This document shows positions 33,227 to 45,200 of a DNA stretch of 64,000 nt, one piece after another; position 1 is the stretch's first letter, and each line of letters opens with the position of its first letter. Source of the stretch: Siderastrea siderea (lineage: Eukaryota; Cnidaria; Anthozoa; Scleractinia; Rhizangiidae); assembly GCA_964030785.1 (NCBI GenBank), contig OZ034978.1, positions 2,315,001 to 2,379,000 of the forward strand, read 5' to 3'. The position numbers and the translations under genes were made by a program. Under the pieces are notes generated by a model. That model worked only from the letters and a program-made list of their open reading frames with translations. It did no database searches and was not told the DNA's origin.

Positions 33227-35938
33227 CTAATACTGATGGTCAGCAACAAACAGGCTTTCCCCTCCAGCTAAGCCAGCCCCTCCCTTGTACTGGCCTTTGG
33301 CTGCAGCTCCATTGGCAGCAGCACGCTTCAGGAACTCAGCCTGTCCAGCTTTCACTTGCTCTGCCTTTCCACTCCAAGCTTTCAGGGCACTCGCTTGCAG
33401 AGCACGACCAAAGGAGAAGGTCAGGCCCCATGGCTTCTTTCCTGTACACAGGAAGATACAAGGATCTTTAACACTTAATTTAAACCCCTTGCCAAGCATT
33501 CCCAAGTTTGAAGATGGATAAAAAAACTTCAAATAGGGTCAAACAACCCACCACTTCAATCTACTGCTCAATAGCTTTCGTTTAAGCTATCATGCACACA
33601 GCTGTATCTAACACTTTTATCCATGAGCAAAAAAAAAAAAAAAAATGGAACCATAAGAAACATAACCCTTTGGCCAAGTGTTGGATGAGTTAAGATTTTG
33701 CAATGGTCTCTCTGGATGTATAAAAGCATGGGAACCAGTTTACTTGAAAAAAAAAGTGGCAACCTTTCAAACTACTGCTCAATAGCTTTCACTTAAGCTG
33801 CCATGCATACAACTGTATCTGACAATTTATCCATGAGCCAAAAAAAAAATAGAACCATAAGAACCATAACCCTTTGGCCAAGTGTTGGATGAGTTAAGAT
33901 TTTGCAATGGTCTCTCTGGGTGTATAAAAGCGTGGTAACCTTGAATACTCTTGCACTCAGCTCACCACAAGGGCCACAGGTCACTTACCTGGGTATTGAT
34001 TATAGCATTAAGGTTAACTGAAGCCACAGGTCACTTACCTGGGTATTGGTTGATAGCATTAAGGTTAACTGAAGCCTCTTCCTCTGATTGTCCACCAGAC
34101 AAGAATACAACTCCAGGCACAGCAGCTGGTACAGTGCGTGACAGTGCAGTAACAGTAGCTTGAGCAATCTCCTCTGAGGTCCTCTTAGTAGGACAACTTT
34201 GACCTAAATACAAAAGACAAATCTGTCTTACAATGAACTAAAACAATGAAAGTTAATTTTCAAAGAATGATTTCGTCACTGAACCAAGTCATTGACCAGA
34301 AGGGTGGAAAGGATACATTCTGTTCCTCCCTTACTATCCCTCAAACAAAAACATCAATCATGAACAGAAGTAACTAGAGTTAGAAAATTCTACACATGAT
34401 CAAGACCCAACTAAGTATAGGACCGTACAGAGACCTTTCCAAACAAAATCCCATTCAGGCCAGACTTTAGAGGTATTTGTGAATATTTTTCCCATATATT
34501 TAGCCTTAAAGGCATTTTACCTTCCGCCAGCACAGTTTCTATGTTTTTGGTTTAGTATGTCTGACCTCAGTAACCTTGAAATGTCAAAGCAATTCAAAAA
34601 AGATCAAATACTTTGAGACCACTTTAAATTTCATTGACAACTATTGCGTAAAACAATTTCGATTTTGCAATACTTTGCTATTGTGATTGACTGGCAGAAT
34701 TTTTCCCCCATTGTGTCTTGCTCAGGCTGCACAAGACTTCAAAATTATTAAATTTTTTTTATGCAAATGTGGTTTGGTTTCCAGTGACCACAAATCATCG
34801 CCGAATGACTAAATGGACGCGTTGTCAATTTCAGTAAATTATGAATTGGGAAATTCTTAAATATATGTCACGAACAAAATATTTCTTATCAAACTATTCG
34901 AACTTCCAGTCAAAGACAACGAACGTTTAAATTGTACACAGTTCCTGTAAAGAAATGTACAGAGAGTATTTAATTACTTGGAATTATTGCAACGAACATG
35001 TTTGTAAATAAAACGTGCAGTTTGAAATAAACATCTCGAGACAAAAGTTCTATAATATTGCAAAGTCATGAAGGATATTAAACGACCCACGGCATTTTTG
35101 AAAGCCAATATCGAAACCAAACAGGACTATTAATTAACATGAAAAAAACAGTAGAAACGACTTAAGACTAAAATGTATTTAAAAAGAGAACAAATTAAAA
35201 AGTGTACATGCAATTATAAACATCAAATTTTCTCGTACCAGGTGTGACCATGTTGGGTTTGAGCAAACTTCCTTCAAGGTAGACATGATGGTCGACCAAA
35301 GCTTTGTACTGTGCAGAAAGTACGGCTTCCGTGACTTGTTGGCAGCGCTCCAGTGAATGGTCACCGTCGCACAAAATCTCCGGCTCCACAATCGGCACAA
35401 GACCGTTCTGTTGGCAAATGGTAGCATAACGAGCAAGGACATTAGCATTTTCTTTCATAGCCAGCTCCGAGGGAGTATGGTCAGAGATTTTGAGCACACA
35501 GCGCCACTTGGCGAAGTCGCAGCCATCTTTTTTGTACTGGGCACATCTCTCGGAGAGACCGTCAAGTCCTTGCGTGGTTCCTTCGCCTATCGTTCCAGCA
35601 AGCGGCACAACACCTTTATCGACTTTGATGCCCGGGATTATTCCCTGATCCCGCAGAATTTTCACGAATGAGGTTCCATCATCTGCCTTCTGGTAAACTG
35701 TTTCATGGAAGAGGATAACCCCACTGATACTTTTAGCCATGTCTGCTCCCGAGGTGAACAGAAGTTGCCGATACTGCCGACGGTTTTCTTCGACATTCTC
35801 GACTCCGATGTTGGCAAGCCTTTTGCCCATTGTTCCCGTGCTTTCATCTGCGGCCAGAATACCTTTACCGGGGGCCACAATGGCTTCGGCAATTCTCTTC
35901 AGCTCTGCTTTCAATTCTGGGGTTAAAGGAGCATCCAT
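33227..35938 (-). CDS. Class I fructose-bisphosphate aldolase (three exons)
   Basis: Exons on the minus strand are 35938-35239, 34203-34039 and 33441-33227, joined at GT..AG sites (both phase 1), giving 359 residues against about 364 in vertebrates. The enzyme splits fructose 1,6-bisphosphate into dihydroxyacetone phosphate and glyceraldehyde 3-phosphate in cytosolic glycolysis. Active-site parts are all present: Asp31 in LAADEST, Lys105 in PGIKVDKG, Lys144 in DFAKWR, Glu185 and Glu187 in VPIVEPEIL, the Schiff-base Lys227 in [11 protein letters not shown], and the C-terminal Tyr in FVADHQY. Exon 2 has [12 protein letters not shown], exon 3 [18 protein letters not shown]. The start [10 protein letters not shown] is in good context and fits family N-termini. 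It is head-to-head with RMND1. The end of exon 2 and its donor are tandemly duplicated in intron 2. Confidence 0.98.
33561..33939. repeat. Tandem duplication in aldolase intron 2
   Basis: Two copies, about 33561-33736 and 33772-33939, share CTACTGCTCAATAGCTTTC, TTATCCATGAGC, a poly(A) run of different length, CATAACCCTTTGGCCAAGTG and TGCAATGGTCTCTCTGG. The period is about 211 bp. Confidence 0.92.
33973..34075 (-). repeat. Duplicated exon end and splice donor in aldolase
   Basis: The 50-52 bp segment GCCACAGGTCACTTACCTGGG...TAACTGAA occurs twice in tandem (33973-34022 and 34023-34075). On the coding strand each copy holds the last ~34 bases of exon 2 and a perfect CAG/GTAAGT donor. The upstream donor (34039) keeps the frame; using the downstream one would read GGT AAG TGA and stop. 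Confidence 0.93.
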
Positions 35939-36434
35939 GGCGACCAGCTACGACAGTCTTTATCCCAGAACACTTCGAACAAACTTTACTCGCAAGGCAA
36001 AGAGGACGAAGGTCGCTCGTTCCGGGAGATATACCTTCCTTTGAAGTGTTCTGATTGGTCAGTTATGAGCAGAAGATCTTATTTTAAACCAATCAGAGCT
36101 CAGTTTAGAACGTAATCTTCAAAACTCTCTCGGACGTGACAACTGACTCATAATTTATCAAAACTTGTGAAACTTGTGTAAACGTGTCATTTAGGGAAGA
36201 ATTCAAAGGCAATTTAACCATATTTTGTTTTTTTCATTTTGGTGTTTTCTTACGCGTTACACAAATCATTATGAGGGAAATACCGTCAAATAAGAGGTCC
36301 TTATAAGGAAATTTAGTGGGTATGGCAAGGGTGTAATGGGAGGACGGCTAGCTAGGGGCACATTGGCAGAGATGAGCTGCGTACGATTAGAGGCCGAGTC
36401 AGCGTGCCGGTCAGCGTTAAACCGCCAAAACAAA
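35939..36434. promoter_or_regulatory. Probable two-way promoter of aldolase and RMND1
   Basis: These 496 bp separate two divergent start codons. Inverted CCAAT-type boxes lie near 36052 (GATTGGTC) and 36090 (CCAATCAG). The RMND1 start sits in AAAATGGCG, a YY1-like context common in housekeeping genes. No TATA box is evident on either side. Transcription starts cannot be placed from sequence alone. Confidence 0.6.
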
Positions 36435-39400
36435 ATGGCGACCAAACTTCTCCAAAAGTGTAAGATTTTCAGTTGCTGTTGTATTAAACTCCCTTGGCAG
36501 AAACAATCACATTTCCTTAAAAAATGCAACATCAAGGTATGTGTATTTAGTGGTTGTTGAGATGTGGTCGGTGAATTGTTTACATCTTGCAGACATGCGT
36601 AATTATAGCTTATTAGACTTTTGTCAGGTGGAGAAAAACAATAATTTTTCATCCATTCTACAACGTCCTATATTGCATCGTTAACCACCTATACTGTCTG
36701 TATCGGTATTGCAGAGGTCATGGGTTCGATTCCCGTCCAAGCCTGAATTTTTTCAGGTTTCTTCTTTTCAACTGCTTAAGTTGAAACAGCTTCACTGCGA
36801 TGATCTTCATATAAAAGTATAAATATATGAAATTCATATATAATTTCATCTTCATCTTTCCCGGGTATATTACGAACCAATTTAATGACCAGCTCCCTGT
36901 TGGCTTATTGGTTAGAGCGCTGCACCGGTATCGCAGAGGTCAGGGTTTGAATCCCGGCAAGCCTGATTTTTTCAGGCTTTCTTTTCGCAACTGCATAAGT
37001 TGCGTTAATAACTGCGAGGATCTTCTTTACATTTATTTTTAGATCTTCATATAATTCTATACTGTCTGTGTTGTCGTTTATTTCATAGATCTTCACTTTT
37101 CCACTTTACTACGCCAGCAGTGACAGTACTAATAAAGCAGGAGCAACAACACAGACGGTGCCCCAATCAAGAAAGGCTCGCCCAAGAACAAAATCACCAT
37201 CCCACAAACTGAAAGCACGGCCTGAAGAGTCTGATCAACATGTAAGCCAAGGCTTAGGCAAGACCTACTGCAGACCCCTGTTACTTCAAACATTTTTCCC
37301 TTGCTTTTTTTAAAACGTAATTATTCAAGCAAAAACAAATGATAAAATCTGGAGTCATCATAATGCCATTGTCAAGGTAACTTGTACAAAATGTAAGTAA
37401 CAACAAGTATTAAGTAGCAGAGTTGGCGCTAAAATAACATAATAGAGAGGTCTTCAGGGACCTACTGGGGCATTTTGCTGTCCTTAAAGAATGCAGAAAA
37501 GAGTTTGTCCCTTTAGTGTACAAGATGCTGTTTATGAAGTAGCTAAAACTCAATCTAAATGTGCAATTGGACTCCATTCATGCGAAAGTATGAGCAATTT
37601 TATTTTCACACTCTCTATTATGTTAATTTAGTGCCAACACTGCTTCTTGATAGCTTTTGTAATTTACATTTTGTATAAGTTACCATGACAATGATGTCAT
37701 GATGATTCCAAAACGTTGAATGTTATCATTTGTTTTTGCTTGTCTATGCTTTAGTAAACCATTATTGAAATTGATAAGCCTTTTTTTGTTTTTTATTGTG
37801 ATATCAAACTCGGTCAGCCTTTCTTTATGACCATTTCTGGCAAAATTATGTGAACAAGTGGGCTCGATCACAAGTTGTTCAAAGTTCATTCCTTTTGGGT
37901 CAGAAGGAATTTGGGTACAAGGTGGAGAAATCTAACTTCCTTGCAAATAATATCTGTCTGTATTTAATACAAGCACAGTATTAGGAATGAAATACAACAA
38001 AAACAATGATGACACAATCAAACTTGTTGAACTTGTCTGTTTTTGTGTTAAACACAGTCGTGATATGTAAGCCGGTTGTTGTATGTACAGTATTCAGATA
38101 TTTATGTAGGTAGAATAGTACGGTTGTTTTTATGGGGGCTTACAACTGGAGGAGATCATGCTGTAATTGTTCTTCGGAATGCCATGTAAACTTAGTATAA
38201 GGCCATGGTCTTATATTTGGGAGGGTTCATATTCAGGGGTGGGGAGGGGTGGGCTCACTGGAATTTTCTGGTACTTAAATAATTTAAGTAGAAACTGTCA
38301 GGGAAAACACAGTTAATGTTTGTTTAGTATCCTTTTGACGCAAATTTTCCCCATGGTGACCTATCAGATTTGATGCTAAAATCACAAAGTTTGTTCTCAT
38401 TATCAACAAACAATACCTTTTTATGGCCTTCAATTTCATTGTTAGAGGGCTAAACAAAATTTAACAACACTGACAATATATGTATTAAAATTTAAAGAAC
38501 ACAATGTGCCCCCACATCCTATGTAAATCTTCTTGTTAGGGGACACTGCTGTCAGTTTGAGTTAACAAGATGTTTGAGTAATTGACACTCTATATAAATT
38601 CAATTCCTGTTTAAAAACATTAAAAGAAATGACATCACTTTATATTAGTTCATTATTATTTAAAAATAATAATGTGACAGTTGTATTTGCCTTCATTTTT
38701 AGGGTTTAATGCACTGTACGGCTTTTGTTACTGCTGAAAGGTACAACATTCATGGTATTCGCAATTATTTGAGCAGCATGCCCAAATACCAGATTACCTT
38801 TATGCCAGAAGGTAAATATTGAAATGGTTTGCCTTAAGGAATGTTTTTTTTATGGTTGCACTTGTTAAAGGAAAATAGTGCATATGTTGTAGTTCAATTT
38901 TATCCTTGGTTCAATTGTTATTTTCTTTTGTTTTTTTGTATGTTAATATAATTATGATAATGAATGGCATGAAATATGAAACAAAAGAAAATAAAAATTG
39001 AACCAAGGATAAAATTGAACTACAACCCATACACCAGTTATAATGTATTACTTCAATTACTGAACTACTGAACAGACATGGTAGACGTTGTGCTGATTTC
39101 TGGGTAAAGACCTCAAAGTACGTGGCCATTGACTTCTAATTATGAACCATTTCAACTTGATTTAATATTAACCATTAAAATGTAATATTGATATTAAATC
39201 CTGGGTCATATGTTGGTATTGAACTAGAGTAGCAGCATATGCTGTAACTGAAGAAGTGGCATTTTGGCCAAAATTTGGACACTGCTCCACTCTTACCTAC
39301 AGGTTGCACAAGTAATGTAGACTTGTGACATTTAATGTTGATAGTATATATTTTTGGTGTGGGAGTATGGCTAATATAAATCAATTTTCTTTTTTATGGC

Positions 39401-42192
39401 AAAAATTGATTCTTAGCAATTATTGTTGAGTCAGTCTGTTGTACTTCATCTTCAAATTTTTAGCCAAGTATTATGATTTACTCTCCTCTTGAACTATGTT
39501 CCAACAGCTAATAATTTAATTTTTAAAAAACACTGTGTGATGGCAAAAAATAATTATTCAGAACAAAAAATGCCAAAAATCATACAAGGCAGCTCCGACA
39601 AAGCCCAGCTCACTGATAGCAGAAGTGCTTTTTCAATAACTTATGGGCAGGAAAAAATATTTTGAAGAGTTATGCCTTCAAGTTCATAATAGGTTTTAAT
39701 TATAGTTCTCACTGTCTAGGATATTTTATCTGTCACATTATGTAATATTTTTACAGATGAGCAGAATGTTCTCCGTGTGTGCATAAAAGACAAAAATGGT
39801 GACAACAGTGCAGAAGTGTTCTTCTTTAGGTATGTCATCGAGCTTTTCGCTGAATTGCTGGAGCCAAATATTCTTGTTACTCATTTTTGTCACTGCAGGG
39901 TGCCTAGCTCAAATGGTAAAGGCAAATGGGAAGAACTAATCTCCAGACCAAATCAACTCTCAGCAGTTGCTGTGCAAATAGAAATCCTATGAACACTTTT
40001 ATTTGGCTTTGACACATCAGTTTTTGTAGCCACTCAACAAATGAGAGTTGGAACCACAGAAAAAGTACACAACAACTCACTTGGCTGTTTTCCTTCATAG
40101 TTATTTCAAAGGTTTATAAAATTATTGTTCACAGTTTTCAGATTCACAGGGAAATGCCATTACATTGAAAACAATTGTGAAAGCGAAAAAAGTTATCTTA
40201 ATGATGCTAAAAAGGAGTATTTTGGTAAGATTAAGAATAAATGGAGTGCTTTTCATTCTGTTTGTTGAATTAAGGAAACTCAGGTTTGATTAGGGTTGAG
40301 GAAGATGCTGCCGTCAGTGTGAAATACACCTTCACCTGGTAGTGGCTGTCTCATCACCACGTTTTTGATGTACATTGTACTAAAACCATAAATGATGTCA
40401 ACAGCCTCAGTGCAATTTGAGTTTAGTGGGTGAATTAACTGGTGGATTCAAGATCATTAATGGATTCTGGGTGAGATAATGGCTGTCAGTCAGCTGCAAG
40501 CACTGTGATTTGTTAAAATTTTGTTTTGTTCTTTAATAGGTGGCTTGGTTCTTTGGTGTTATGGAATGTTTCTACTTCTGAGGTAATAATTAACTCAAAT
40601 TGGACAGCATATCCTCTCTTCTGCTAGAGTTTGAGATGAGATTTTAAGGATTTATAATGATAATACCATATATGTATACAAAAAGATTTTAATATAGATT
40701 TGTTTATTTGTTTATATAGGAGAAATACTTAGTAAATGTTGCAAAGCTGTTCCAAGAAGGAGGATATGAGACAGCACTTGGTGATACAGAGGATGAGCAA
40801 TTACTATATTCATATTCCAAGTGAGTGGGTTGTGAATTCTTTCAAAAATTATTATACACAGTGTGCTTATAGAGGGTTCTCAATGTGCTTACTTAGTCTG
40901 GTCACCCCAACAAATCTTATAGCCCTTGCATGTTTTAAATTAAAGCAAGCCTTGCCATCAGCAGAAGACTTGCCTATTCAGAGATTTCAATACTGGGTAG
41001 GCTGGGGTCTGAAGTCTCCCCCCCCCCCACCTCCCATGCCCCCATTCCCACTTGCAAGAACCTATGGATATAACTTCATGTCATGAATTAATTTGCCCAC
41101 TGATCCAAAACTGTATATTCATTTGATAAATAAAAACTCTCGTAAATTTACCAAGGCAGTTCTGTCTTTAAAATGACTTCAGTGGATTTTTTATCCTGAT
41201 TGTCCTTTAATATCCTCTTCAGATATATCAATGCTGGGTGGATTGGGGCTTTGAGTTGTCAATCGCGACGTTTTGACTGCAAAACTGCTTGTCTTCATCA
41301 GGCGATGAGGTCGATTGTTTAGGTGTTGCTATTTGTAGCATGTTGGTTCGCTGCTATTGGTACATTTCGATCCTCATTGTTATTCCGACTATTAAATGTT
41401 GTTCCCTCACAGGTCCGCTTTGTGGTTGATCGGCTGTTGTGCTTTTTGATTGTAGGTATCCAAGCTTCAGGAATTTTGATTCCACTATCTCTATATTGAT
41501 GTTATTAGGATGAAGTCTTGTATGGATAGCGTCTTTGACCCTACGTGTGTACCAGTGAGGGTCACGATCAATAAACTTAACTTCTTTCCAAATAGGAAGA
41601 TCCCCCATCTCGTTAGCATGCTCCTAAACTGCAGAGGATTGCCAACGAGCAAGCCGTATATCTCTGTCGTGTTCTTTTATCCTGTCTTGCATCGCTCTCC
41701 CTGTTTCCTCGATGTATACTTTGCCGCACTCAAATGGAATCTTATTGACGATACCATCTTGTTTAGTTGGTTCAAGGGGTCTTTCGGTCGCACTAAGTGA
41801 GACCTAAGAGTTGTGTCTGATTTGAAGATGGTTCGTACACCTTGTTGTTGCAGGTAGCGAAGAAGCACCTCTGATACACCTTTCATGTAGGGTAGAACCA
41901 CAGTAGATTTAAATTCCTGCGTAGGTTCTTTGTTGGCTGTTGGTCTCGTTGTCTTTGTGAGCTTTCGTACAAAAGAAGAAGGATATCCGTTCAAAACAAG
42001 TACTGATGATAGTTGTTTCTTTTCTTCAGAGATAGCTGATGGTTTTGATGTGAGGTGTCTGGCTCGGTCGTATAGACACTTAACAATACCATGTTTCACT
42101 GACTGAGGATGGTGTAAATCATAGGTTGTTCTATCTAAGGCAGTTCTATCTTTAAAGTGACTTCAGTGGTTTTTTTATCCTGATTGTCCTGG

Positions 42193-42231
<39 letters not shown>

Positions 42232-45200
42232 TTGACAAAATTGTTGTTCATTTTGTCTGGTATTTTTAACCATTTCAAAGATACTTTTCAGGGGAACATG
42301 TCCCCAGTACTGCCTAGAATTTGAATGCTTAGCAAGGTACTTCAGGCAAACACCTCCAACCTTCATCAAGTTTACCTGTCTCTGTAGTCTATGCTTTTTA
42401 ACACAACAATCTTGAAGTATTTGGCTGCCAAAGAAAGGACCATGATTTGACAAAAATATGACTAGTGGAAGAAAATTTGAATTGTAAAGTTAATGTCTCA
42501 CTCTTTTTTTTTTTTTTACAGTAACAACTCCTGAATTCTGCACCTAAAATAAGTCATTTTGCTCAGAAAGAAAAAGACTATTGGGGAGCCCACCTCAGTT
42601 GTAATTTAGTAATATGCATATGCTTAACTTAAATTGTCCACTTTCTACGACCATGTAATTGTTACAAACTGAATTGTTTGTTTGTTTGTTTGTTTTCTCA
42701 GAAATTCAACCTCTCTAGTTAACGGACGAATTATATTAAATGAAAATTCAAAAGAAGACAACATGGCTTTGGAAAAATATGCCTTTTCTAATGCTATGGC
42801 TTTGTCTGGTAAGATGTCCTTAATATTATAATTTAAATTTGAGCAATTGTTAAAACTCTTAGGCACCTAGCGTAAACAGCTAATGTTTCGAGTTTACGAG
42901 CGTAAAAAAATCGGCTGAAAAATGACTAGTTGTTGTATTTACACATAATTAATGAGCATTAAAACTAAATTAATTTTTTCCCATCTACGTAATCTATAAA
43001 TTTAAAACATTGGGTGGTATAGAAACAGGTTGAAATTCTAAGCACTACTTTAATAATAATTACAGGTCTTGAAAGTCACATTTCTTTGTGGATGTCTAGT
43101 AGCTTGCAACTGGTGGTGGGTTTTATAACTATTCGATTGACCAAGAAACTAATGTAACATCTCCGTCATTCTCTTGATGAACTCGGGTTTTAGATCTAAT
43201 AAATAGCACGCAAACTTCACAGTGCATGTAAACAAAATCTTGGCAAGCTTGAACAATTTTATTTTACTGAGATTTTTGTGGGCAAAAACATCACTTGCAA
43301 AGTGTAATTTTTCATTCAGATCCTGTCCAAAAAATTTAAGGTGTTTTTAAATTAGACCCCTAAGAGGTACATATTTTTCATACATTTCATACATTTTGTA
43401 CATTTCATTTTCATTTGCGTGAGTTTTAGTTTTGTTACTTTCGCACACTGTTAAAGGCTCATGAAATTCCACTGAAAGAAATGTGACGTTAGCAATTTTT
43501 TTTTTTGCTAAAGTACGAATTGGTGTTTTGATGTTTATCCATCTACTTTCATTCTTTCGTCATTTTACATTGGAATAACAACAAATCTCTAAATAATTTC
43601 TCTTGACTTGAATTGTCAAATGTCAGAAATTGCATGAAACTGCTAAGGTCTGGCCTGTCACTATTCATATTTATCGTTTGCAGTTAAACTTGCTGTCTGG
43701 GAGGATGTCTTAGACAAGTATGTGACATCAATAAGATGGGTCCCAGAGGTCAGTAATTACCTTTTATTAAATAATTCTTTGAACTTATAGGTTTTGATAG
43801 GGAAAAAAACATGTACGACGTTGTTAGATGGCAAAACTTTAATTGTAATTTTTAAGGTAAAGCTCTGGCATCTTGATAAAACCTTTATATTAGCTCTGAT
43901 GCCTGCAGTGACCCTCTGTAGTGGACAGTATAGTCATTCTTATGATGTTGCTGTTACTAATCATTTGTACTATCATATTTAAGGCGTTAAAAAGAGGAAT
44001 AAAAGTAAGGATGTCAAGGAAAGAGGTTCTTGAAAAAACAGGGGAGCTTATTTCTCTCAGGTGTGTATCCGCTAGAAATCATCTGAGTTGTGAGCTCGGC
44101 TAACCTGGTCCCAGAGCTTTTTTTCTTTGTTTTTCTTGCCGCTTCGCAGCTGCTTCGCGGCTCAGATTGATTCGTCTGGTAAAAAGACAGAAAACCTCTG
44201 GGACCAGGGTATTTTCAAAATGTGTCTTGAGTACGTGGCAAGTTGGTCAATATAATTATAGTTTTAACTATAACTTCTAAAAAGAAGTTACGAGCATTTT
44301 TCAATACTGTTGGACTTTTGTTGTTTCAGATACAAGATCAACCTTTCTTCTGACCTTCTGATGACTCCAGATTTTTACTGGGATCGGCCGGAAACCCTTG
44401 AAAACTTGTACGATAAAACTTGCCACTACCTCGACATTCATAAAAGGACAAGGGTAAAACCTTTTGTTCGCTTTGTATTGCCTTTCCTTTAGTCCCCGGG
44501 TAAAGTAAATTGATGATGTCATAGCTTTAAGACCTGCATGCGGATGATAATGAGTGTCCGAACGTATCCGAGTATCTGCTCGAAATCTTACGTTTTTGTT
44601 TTTGTTTGTTTGTTGTTGTTGCTTGTAGAAGTAAGGTTTTTCAAGAAACTCGAAGAAAATAAAAATTTGAATAAAGTTAAAAAGTTATTTCAAGTAAAGA
44701 AACTTGAACTTCAAGTTCTCCAGAACTTTGCCGTACGCGACATGTTTTAACCGGACATACAACACGAATTGTTTAAACTAAAACAAACCTCCAGCTTATA
44801 ACAAGTCAAATCCTGTTGTAAGGTAAAGAGTAAAGTCACACTTCAGTCACGTGAAACCCACATGTTCGGAGCTGAAGCCAGTTTGAGTAACACGAAGCAA
44901 CCTAAAGTTGTACACCTTGTTGGAGATAAAGGCAATGTGGAACAAAGTTTTTTGTCTAAGGAAATAACACTGTGACCTATAAAGGATTTGAACCACCAAC
45001 CTGACTGACTGACTACCAGCATGCCTCTGCAGGTCATGCGGCAAAGGCATTTCATAAGCAAGTCACATGTGAGAAACCTGTACTGGCTGGGGTAACCCCG
45101 TATGTACGTCACTTCAGGTTATGGAAACCATAGACAAGCAACATACTGATCCATCCAGGTGATGATGGCGATGGTCGTAAAAAAAGAAACTTGCGATGAT

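Noticed and set aside
36895..36965. tRNA gene
   Set aside because: A and B boxes are good, but no acceptor stem closes the structure and the sequence continues into a SINE tail found elsewhere in the window.
37118..37241. RMND1 exon 2 starting after CGCCAG
   Set aside because: That start gives an immediate stop in the required frame. The acceptor at TTTCATAG (exon from 37089) keeps phase 0 on both sides.
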